Assembly: GCA_037179385.1 (NCBI GenBank)
Contig: CM074200.1
Span: 35,157,884-35,221,883, forward strand
From: Holothuria scabra
Taxonomy: Eukaryota; Echinodermata; Holothuroidea; Aspidochirotida; Holothuriidae
Direction of reading: 5' to 3'
Length of the DNA stretch: 64,000 nt
Part shown: in pieces, positions 55,563 through 64,000 of the stretch
How positions within the stretch are numbered: the stretch's first letter is position 1
Layout of the letters: each line of letters starts with the position of its first letter
Made by a program: the position numbers and the translations under genes
The notes under the pieces: generated by a model
What the model saw: the letters and a program-made list of their open reading frames with translations, nothing else
What the model was told of the DNA's origin: nothing
Database searches by the model: none

Positions 55563-57773
55563 GGTTCTCTACTGAGCTGAAAATTTCCGATGGTCATGAA
55601 ATAAAAGGCGGAGCCCACAGTTTGAGTTTTAACCAGAGGGTTGGTATTTCCAGGTGTGAAAACTTGTACAAGACCCTAAGGGCCGGGAAAGTCGCCTGAT
55701 TTGGTGGGTAAGTCCAAGAGAAATATAATAAGTCTTGTGATAACTCTTGCTTTATAAATACTAAATTTCTGACTTTATCAATGCCAAAAGTTTCAAAAAT
55801 CTTTTAAAAGGACCAAATCCAAGAATGTCAATTAATGAGGGGCTGATGGCTGCTTTATGGTCTAGCTAAAATTTAAAATTGCTATACGACTTCTTTCGAA
55901 AGATTTTCCCGAATATTTAAGGGAGCGAACTTGCAATGAAATCTTCAATGACTCACACTCTAATTTGAACGAGTAAAATGACCTCTAAAACACTCGTCGA
56001 AGTTTGACAAGGTCTACGTCATCCTTGCGCAAAAAGCTGACAGGTTATCATTTGATACCAATTCGAATCATAACAACCATGTCCCAAAGACGTTTTGCTA
56101 GTAGAGCTCAACTTAGCTTCCGTACCCTTATCCAGGCCTATTTTACTCACTCATCAAACGCTAAGCTGATAAATGCTCGCCAGTTTTCAAATCCCACAAT
56201 TTCCTCAAAAATGCTTTAGATGGCCTACATTTTAGCATAAGAGGCACTTCAGTTAGTCTGATATTAAATTGACTATAGACCCCATCCTATTTAGTAATAT
56301 ATATCGAAAAAGTTGTCCTAATGTTCCCTCTTGATAATATTTTGGTAGGATGACGGCGCATATTATATTGAGACGGCACTAAGTATACAAGGAATGCTTG
56401 GTGAAGGCTAGTTCAAAAGAACCAATGTCTTTGTAAATCAGCAATTCATGCCACGAGGACGATAGGCACCCAGGTGCTTAAGCCTACCCCCTAACATTCT
56501 TAATGAATAGTTACCATAGAAAAGAAAAGCTTTTTCGCATCGACGAGTTATGAATATTCATTCCGGAGGGCTTTTAACGTGAGTCGCTCTCGAAAGATAT
56601 ACAAATTTGGCCTCAATATGACCAGAAGCCCCGGCTACATTCACAGCTGAGGCTTCTGATCATATTGAGGCCTTTCGAATCAAATGCTAATTACATAAAA
56701 ATAGAATAGTATTTATCTTAAAATTGGAATTTATTTAAAAATCATTTATAAAAGTCAGCAAAAACCCTCTGTTGGGGGGGGGGATAAGGTTGACCGACCT
56801 TATCATGTTAGTTATACATGATAACGTACATATTAACATGATTTTAAAGTTTACCGCAGGTCATAATTAGAAAATAAGCCCCGTGAAGGAAACAAGAAGC
56901 GAAAAGACTTTCGGAATGGAAAGGAGTCGATAAAATATAGGAGGAATAAAAAAAGGAAGGAAAAACAAAGACAAGGAAAAATAGCTGTAAAAAAAATAGA
57001 CAGTTCTGAATTTGGAAGCACTGGACGCAGAAATAACACCTTTGAAAAGATAACTGTATTGTTATATCATGAACATTTTTACACTACTTACAAATTGTTA
57101 AATGCTCTAATCAAATCACTAGAAACCTGAATATTAAAGCAAAACACTCAGCCACGGTTCAATCCTTTTTGAGGCGGGGGGGGGGGTGGGTGGTCTGCCT
57201 TTTGGAGTTTTCATTGAAGACGTCAGTGAAGACTTAAGTTTGTTCCTTCAGTGGTTGTAGCTTCCTTAGGGAGCAGTTTCACAGTTTGGTTTCGCTGAAC
57301 CGCTCTTTGCCAGAGAGTTGAGAGGACTTTAGAAAAAAATGTAAATTTGTTCAATTGGGCCTACCGACTGAATTAATGCGGTGTTCGAAATCGGTTGGAA
57401 TATATGTTTAACTTGTACCCTAAGTCTGCAGCCGCACGACGTACAAGTGAAAGTTCCGGAGAAAAGGGATTCAGAGCAACTGAAACGCACACCCCCTTTC
57501 TTCCGCACTCCTAACTTAGTATTGGTACCGTATTCCATGCTGTCCGAAACATGCCCGAATAATGTTGCACTTGCTTGAATGTCCCCCATTTTTCGTCATT
57601 CATGAAATGTTGGCTTGTTATGATATTAATAATATCAAATGGAGCGCAGAAGCGAAGCAGGAAACCGTAGCTTTGTTAGCTAGAACTTTTCCGTTTCTTC
57701 TTGAGACATAATCAGTATGTACTGTAAAAGTAGCGAGCCACTAATTATTAAGTCCCAGTAGAAGTTTCCAACC
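55563..57773. other. Intergenic DNA, no gene seen
   Basis: No recognisable gene. It contains the hairpin at 56609-56672, G runs at 56775 and 57176, and a diverged 'ctttgccagagag' repeat tail at 57290-57337. Confidence 0.4.
56609..56672. repeat. 22-bp hairpin
   Basis: GGCCTCAATATGACCAGAAG plus CC (56609-56630) is complementary to 56651-56672 at 21 of 22 positions with a 20-nt loop. Confidence 0.85.
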
Positions 57774-58968
57774 AGGACATAACATAAAATAACATAACAG
57801 GTTAAAGGGCAAAGGAGGGCTTAAGGCCCCATAAGATGCCCTGTAATCCAAAAACCCCCAAAACAAAGCAAAACACCAACACCTGAAGGGCCCAGAAAGA
57901 TTAGATTCTACCACAGTCATGGAAAAACTTGTCAATATTAACCTTAAAACGGTGCACTGATGTGGAGTTAACAACCCACTCAGGCAGGCTATTTCACTCA
58001 CTAACAACCCTATGAGAAAAACTGAACTTCCTAATGTCAAGTCTAGCAAAAGACTTTTTCAAACTTTTTGCAATGGCCTCTAACCCGGGGATTACTCTGG
58101 ACCTTTAAATAACTGCAAGCTAACAAAGGATTCCTTTCAGATAGAAATTTGTTTACCTGGAGCATGTTCCCCCCTAATCCTTCTCAGCTCCAAAGTGGTA
58201 AGCCCAAGCAGCTTAAGCCTTTGGGAATAAGGTAGATTTTTAACCTCAGGTATGAGTCGGGTAGCTCTCTTCTGAACTTGCTCTAAAAGCAATTTGTCCT
58301 TTTCAAAGAAGGGACTCCAGGTCTGTGCAGCATAGTCGAAATGGGGTCGAACCAGCTGCTTATACAAATTTAGCACAATTTCTTTACTAAAACTCTTAAA
58401 ATTCCTCCTGATCAACCCAAGCACCCTATTTGCCCTTGCAGCAGTAGCTGGACACTGCCTAGATGACTTTAAATCTCCTGTAATAACTACACCAAGGTCT
58501 TTCTCAGAAGTCACTTTGTTCAAATTAGTACCATTCATAGTATAATCATGGTGAGGATTCTTAGAACCAAAGTGGAGGACCGTTTGCACTTATCAGCATT
58601 AAAAGACATTTGCCAAGTCTGAGACCATTAAAACAACCTATCCAGATCTTTCTGAAGCAATGAAGCATCGTCCTTTCCTCCTCCAACCTTCCTATAGAGC
58701 TTTGTATCATCAGCAAACTTACTTATACTGGAAGTGATAGAGCTATCAAAATCATATATGAAAATTAAGAAAAGAAGTGGGCCAAGAACAGAACCTTGTG
58801 GTACACCACTTGAGACTTCTTTCCAGGAAGAAAAATTTCCATTGACAACAACTCTCTGAGACCTACCATTGAGCCACGAATTGATCCACTGAGCGCACTT
58901 GCCTATGATGCCTAACCTATGCAATTTTACCATGAGTCTACCTAGAGGTACTTTGTCAAAAGCTTTAC
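57774..58968 (-). pseudogene. CR1-like LINE copy (RT and 3' end), 5'-truncated
   Basis: On the minus strand: RT segment KAFDKVPLGRLMVKLHRLG, motif B GVPQGSVLGPLLFLIF, catalytic FADD in KFADDTKLYRK, then the C-terminal TSEKDLGVVITGDLKSSR, LYKQLVRPHFDYAAQ and RRIRG. It aligns throughout with the plus-strand copy at 60634. Frame breaks occur between 58628 and 58589 and near 58165. The 3' end has a GC-rich 'gggccttaagccc' hairpin then an ATGTT-type tail. The 5' junction at ~58968 is abrupt. LINE type (CR1/L2 group) is judged from motif wording. Confidence 0.85.
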
Positions 58969-59026
58969 ATAGCATAACAGGTTGAAAGGCAAAGGAGGGC
59001 CAAGGCCCCATAAGATGCCCTCAAGT
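58969..59026 (-). repeat. 3' end of a second CR1-like copy fused to the RT fragment
   Basis: 'cataacaggtt', 'ggcaaaggagggcc' and 'aaggccccataagatgccct' repeat the 3' end seen at 57789-57833. On the minus strand this tail lies immediately upstream of the truncated RT, so one copy's 3' end abuts another copy's broken 5' end. Confidence 0.65.
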
Positions 59027-60633
59027 CCAGGCCCTTATCATTTTGGCCCATCGAAGATCCTATGCCAGAGTGAGCGTAGATGAACACCGGCCAACTTCGC
59101 CTTCTCTTTTCGACTAGTGCTCAGAGGTAACGAGGCAGGCGTGTACTAATCCCTCCCAATTCTGCTCCCGGGACGTCCCATTTAACGTCCCCATCCGACG
59201 GACGTGAGCGTACCCCCAGTCTTTAGCCACTTTCCCAAAGACTGGAGGGGGTGGAGGTTATATTTGCTCTGCACCACTGCTCAACAGCTGAACTGAGCAA
59301 GCGGACAACTTCCTGAGTCGGACAACTTCCTGAAACGGACAACCAAATACCCAATTTTGTAATTCCGGGGAACTTCAGCATGCAGGGCAGTCACGGTACG
59401 CTCAAACCACCGTGCCACCCCTCTGATCGAAGCTCAGAATCTCGGCTTTCATGGCATTTTCAAATTTCCATACAAATGACCATTGAAATTTTGAGCTAGA
59501 GAGTCTTGAATGATACAGGGACGCGATTCCCTCCATAATAGCTACTCAAAAACGGTATTTCACATAGCGGACTAATACCATAAAAAAAAGAAGAAAAAAA
59601 TATGGCACTAAAATTGGTCAGATTGCCTTGAATTTTGCACAGTCTGTATTTCAACTCATTGTCTACAAAATCCAAATGCAAAAATGATCATATTTTGTAA
59701 GTAACACAGTCAGAAACAACAATTTTCATTGCGCTTTGTCTGTCAGTAAACATTTTCCCAGGCACGAGTATTGGAGTAAGTGGTCCGTTACCTGTAGTTT
59801 AACGACACACAACCGTTACCTGTAGATCAGAAGTTGCAACTCACAATGAGCTGTTTGCTCCCACAAAATTGCCACTGATCAAAGAGTTACTCTGACTGAT
59901 CTACGCAGGCCTAAAACAAGTGACAACAACACAGCAACACAGCGTGGTCTTACCATTGAAGGATCACCCTAACTACTACAATGGCTACGGAAACATAGGT
60001 CTAGGATCGAGGATTTAATTTGGGCTCATGAAGATTGCTGCTTGATACCATACATCTCAGCTGAAGAAGACTATGTAAGAAAGTTATTGCGTGACATGCA
60101 GATCAGATATGTCTTGAATTTGAAGCTATTTAAAATGTTCATTTGTGTCTTAAAAATTTATAGAGTAACGCTAATCTTCGGCGATGGTGTCCACGGTGTT
60201 ATTGAGTGATAGCTGGCCTGTGCTAATGCACTGTCACACTAATGTATAGTTAGGCCTAATGTTAATGATTAATGTTACAAGCATATTGCCAACTCTCACG
60301 GTTTCACCGTGAGTCTCACGGTTTGAGGCATCATCTCACGGTCAAATTTTCGAATATCACGGTGAAGTAACGTTATTCAAAGGAATACAAATGCTAAACA
60401 ACATAGGAAGTAACAGCTTTACTTGTCCCGCTTACTAGTAAAACAGGATTGCGATCTCATCGTACAGCGATATTGGCGTAGGCCGGCTGCCTAGCAAGTT
60501 GAAGTACGTACCATAGCCTACACATATGCAACATGCAACTTTTTCGGTTGTGCATACAGCGAACATTGCATAGAATTGGCGGTCCATTGAGTGGTCCGGA
60601 TCGCGAAGTTTTTTCTGCAGTGACTTACTGAGC
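59027..60633. other. Intergenic DNA, no gene seen
   Basis: No recognisable protein. It contains an inverted copy of the 55105 segment at about 59629-59660, and a 'tcacggttt'/'ctcacggt' cluster at 60297-60362. Confidence 0.4.
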
Positions 60634-61770
60634 TTTCTTGAAGATGTCTCTTCATCTCTTGATTCTGGGTATGCCGTTGATGTCATTTACTTTGACTTTT
60701 CAAAGGCTTTTGATAAAGTTCCATTAAGTAGGCTAATGGTTAAACTGCATAGGTTAGGGGTTCAGGGCAATTGTGCTGATTGGATAAATTTGTGGCTTCA
60801 TGGTAGATCTCAGAGATTTGCTGTCAGTGGTAACTTCTCCTCTTGGAAAGAAGTCACAAGTGGAGTACCACAGGGTTCTGTCCTTGGCCCACTTCTTTTC
60901 TTAATTTTCATCAATGATATTGATAGTTCTCTTACATCTCGTATAAGTAAGTTTGCAGATGATACTAAGCTTTATAGGAAGATTAGCATTTTGGATGATG
61001 CCTTACTGCTGCAGAAAGATCTGGATAGGTTATTTTCTTGGTCTCAGACCTGGCAAATGTCTTTTAATGCAGATAAGTGTAAGGTCCTTCATTTTGGTCC
61101 CAAAAGTTTTAGCTATGATTATAACATGAATGGTTGTGTTTTAAGTAATGTCACCTCTGAGTAAGATCTGGGTGTTGTAATTACTGGGGACTTAAAGTCA
61201 TCAAGGCAGTGTGCAGCCACTGCTGTAAGGGCTTATAGAGTGCTTGGATTGATCAAGAGGAATTTCATCAATTTTAGTAAGGATATTGTACTTAATTTGT
61301 ATAAGCAGTTGGTAAGACCCCATCTTGACTATGCAGCTCAGGCTTGGAGTCCCTTCTATGAAAAGGACAAGTTTCTATTAGAGCAGGTTCAGAGGAGAGC
61401 CACTCGCCTCATTCCTGAGGTGAAAAATTTGCCTTATCATGCTAGGCTTAAACATCTTGGACTTACACCTTGGAGCTGAGAAGGATTAGGGGAAACATGC
61501 TCCAGGTTTTCAAGTTCCTTTGTGAAAGGAATCCCCTTCTGACTTGTAGTTATTTAAGGGTTCAAGGTAATTCTCGGGTTAGTGGGCATTGTAAAAAGCT
61601 TGAAAAGCCTTTTGCAAGGCTTGACATTAGGGAGTTTAGTTTCTCCCATAGAGTTGTCAACGAGTGGAATTGTCTACCAGATTGGGTAGTTAACTCCCCC
61701 TCAGTTCACTGCTTTAAGGTTAACATTGACAGGTTTTTCCATGGCTGTGGTAGAATCTTATCTCCTGGAG
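60634..61770 (+). pseudogene. CR1-like LINE copy (RT and C-terminus), 5'-truncated
   Basis: It reads FLEDVSSSLDSGYAV, then motif A VIYFDFSKAFDKVP, motif B GVPQGSVLGPLLFLIF, FADD in KFADDTKLYRK, SWSQTWQMSFNADKCKVLHF, an in-frame TAA at 61162-61164, then DLGVVITGDLKSSRQC, QLVRPHLDYAAQAWSP, and after a one-base deletion near 61470 LRRIRGNMLQVFKFL and SHRVVNEWNCLPDWVV. It is about 85% like the minus-strand copy by eye. With only one stop and one frameshift it is the better preserved of the two. The usual 5' endonuclease domain is absent. Confidence 0.9.
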
Positions 61771-63840
61771 AAGTCTTTTTACCTCCCTGCTACTTGGCTA
61801 GTAACTCCTTACAAGCCTGAGAAATGCCATTTCTGACTGTCTGAGGGGTCCAATTTTTAAAATTTTCTCTACGTTCTGCGCAAACTGACAGTGACATTCC
61901 GCTTAAATAGTCTTTAGGCAGGGAATCACTTGCCGGCAATTCCACGGTAATGCAGTGACGCTTTGCAAGCAAAATTTGCACTTCAAGTGCAAATAACTGA
62001 AACAGCTTTAATGTTGGGAACAAACTTTCAGTTCAATTCTACTCCTACTATCACAAAGGTAATTTAGAAAATGTCTTTTCATCAAAAAGTGCACCAAATA
62101 TGAAAATATGAACATTAATGACTGTGGTAACGCCGTGACGCTGAAAAGGACATGCATTTTCTGGCCACTCACAAACTGTTAAAACCCTGTGAAGTTTAAG
62201 GACTTTTTGCAGTTCCTTCACATTAAATACACTTTAGAGACTGTTATCTATAATAGTATGGTGAAATGTAAAATAAAAAATTATGATTATGGTAGATATC
62301 ATAAGATAAAAAAAAAAAATGGGGTAACGCCATGACCGTAATGCCGTGACCAAAGCCTGACTATATGGGAAACGCATGTTGAAAAAAAATAAGTAAACTG
62401 ATAGGAAATTGTAATGTTGACAGTCAGAATGTTTGTAATGCATCTAGAATTCTAGATATGAGTAATTTAGATGTAATAAGAAATATTTGCCATGAATTTG
62501 TGTAAGAAAGTGGAAATTTCCACTTTGGACATCAGGTGAAAAATTAAGAACTACTGTACTCCTACAGGTACACACAACTCTGGTCAAAATGAAATCAAGA
62601 AGAGTGGTGTAGCTAGACCTACAGCATTAGAAAGCTCCATACAGTAATATCAGTACATAAATGCAGTTCCATCTCACTGAAACAGCAAATATTCCCATCA
62701 TACAGGGTATTCAGTGATTTGAGTCTCAAGTTTAATACTATACTGTACATTTAGTATTAAGTACTTTCGAAAGTTTAAGTAAATGTATGCCAGTTTGTAA
62801 CATTGGTGCAATTGTATAAATTTTTACATAGGCTTACAGTGAGTCTTAAATGTCCAAAATAGAACAGTGTTGGCTAAACTTGTTGGGTCTCATCAGTCAC
62901 ATTTTTATATATACAGTAGTTAAAAATGTCCTCAGCTTCGACAAATTGACCCTCTATTTGCCTTCTCCAATCTCCACAAAATATTTGGTGGTGTACTGTA
63001 CAGAGCGTCAAGTGTACTGTAGGGCACTTTGTAGATGATAAAGGACTGTTTTTACATTGTTTTAGCAAATCAATCTTGGAACAAAAGAGGAAAATAGTCA
63101 TGCTCTCAGTCAGTGTGCCAGTATCTTGCCTCCCGAATCGGAACTGTAAAGTCATAGCAATCTCTGCATTAGACTGCTTGACCATTTTGGATTGTAATTG
63201 GTGGTGTCACTGTCTACTATACTGTACTGTACAGCTATTACACTATAATTGTGTGATTGTTTCTCCGGCTGCTAAGCCTATCCATGTTGTAGATTTTTTG
63301 CTATCAAAATCTTTATAAAATTATGCTTCCTATGCTCAATGGTATACAGGGAGTGTACCATGGATTGACCGGATGCTATAAACAGGTGCTAGTCACTACT
63401 CAATCTAGCAGACCACTATAGCTTCTGAGCATAACAGGGGGATTGCCATATCAAAAGAAAGGTTACAGTTGTGCATTTACTATCACAGTGAAAAAAAAAA
63501 ATTGTCAAACAAATCATTATCATACAGAAGGTGCTGTTACTTCAGTTCCAGCAACCACAGTGACTATAATTGTCAGTCCCTATACAGTAAATAAGTGCCT
63601 GTCACGGCGTTACTGTCACGGCATTAGGGTCACGGCGTTACCAAAAAAGTAACGCCGTGACATATTTCTAATTGGCATAATTAATTAACAATGAGAGGTA
63701 TCATAACTTTAGTGCATGGAAGTTGTAGGCAAGGGTGGGTGTGATTTGCATTAAAAAAAAATTCCACTCCAATTTGTGCATCTTACATTTTATTAAAAAT
63801 TGCAATATTTAGGGTAACTACGTGACATAATGAGACATCT
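61771..63840. repeat. Region with recurrent GTAACGCCGTGAC motif, no gene seen
   Basis: The 13-mer occurs exactly at 62127-62139 and 63649-63661, exactly in reverse at 63601-63613 and 63629-63641, and with one to three changes at 61947, 62324, 62338, about 63615 (reverse) and 63814. The copies at 63629 and 63649 form a hairpin around 'caaaaaa'. The DNA between is AT-rich with no recognisable frame. It may be the subterminal repeats of an element or a cluster of protein-binding sites. Confidence 0.55.
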
Positions 63841-64000
63841 TTAATTAGTTGCTTGTTAGTGTGGAAGACATTGCTGAAATCATAGTTTGATTTCAAATGT
63901 TGTAAATATATGAAAATATCTCCATGATAGAATATGAATTCATAGAAAAACCTCAATGCAATTGATGCTAGAAAGCTTTTAATTATTCCATATTTTGTGA

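Noticed and set aside
55160..55699. Frames of 60-70 residues on both strands around the foldback element
   Set aside because: They arise from the inverted repeat, so both strands show similar openings.
57381..57589. Complementary 65- and 86-residue frames
   Set aside because: Opposite-strand shadows of one another in DNA with no family resemblance or splice context.

Overview
The window reads as AT-rich, repeat-dominated DNA of a marine invertebrate animal. There are no bacterial gene clusters. One long spliced-looking gene is surrounded by retroelement remains, DNA-transposon copies, microsatellites and minisatellite arrays. The gene type (stonustoxin-like N-terminus joined to a P-loop GTPase), Penelope-like elements carrying a hammerhead ribozyme, CR1-like LINEs and tandem-repeat-carrying mobile elements together suggest an invertebrate deuterostome such as an echinoderm. 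That placement is an inference, not something the sequence proves.

Layout. 1-7.6 kb: intergenic DNA with two hAT-like miniature elements, a first fragment of the main repeat family and a ~145-bp tandem array (4315-5215). 7.6-14.3 kb: long arrays of the main ~150-bp repeat family, a TA-flanked miniature element carrying a tRNA-Thr-like sequence (12619-12951), and another array. 14.4-17.5 kb: a decayed Penelope-like retroelement on the minus strand with reverse transcriptase, GIY-YIG endonuclease and a hammerhead-like ribozyme beside a (TA)n tract. 17.7-19.2 kb: a hairpin, a compact complete copy of the main repeat family, a second Penelope 3' remnant with its own ribozyme relic, and long (TA)n/(TATAA)n tracts. 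20.2-23.9 kb: the only convincing protein-coding gene, a 1228-residue single-exon reading frame. 25.3-34.1 kb: one member of the main repeat family split by a 6.55-kb long-inverted-repeat transposon, itself split by a 2.83-kb relative. 34-44.7 kb: low-complexity DNA, more miniature elements, microsatellites, and a 72-bp array with cAMP-response-element palindromes. 44.7-57.7 kb: mostly unassigned DNA with a 2.2-kb hAT-like element, a foldback element and hairpins. 57.7-61.8 kb: two decayed CR1-like LINE copies in opposite orientation. 61.9-63.8 kb: a recurring 13-bp GTAACGCCGTGAC motif in both orientations.

How it fits together. The repeats are not independent. The ~150-bp arrays share a fixed architecture: a palindromic 5' end, a TG-rich block, tandem units, a matching inverted motif, and a short stem-loop ending in CTGG. 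This resembles Helentron-derived non-autonomous elements (the DINE-1/pearl type), so the arrays are probably mobile satellites. Their units are dense in AGGTCA nuclear-receptor half-sites. The two Penelope copies both end in a hammerhead fold beside TA tracts, with a compensatory change in stem I. The two nested transposons share termini and both show 6-bp target duplications, so the family inserted into itself. The gene is intact, lacks the PRY/SPRY end of classical stonustoxins and ends in a GTPase plus a Cys/His-rich region, which points to an intracellular rather than venom role (inference).
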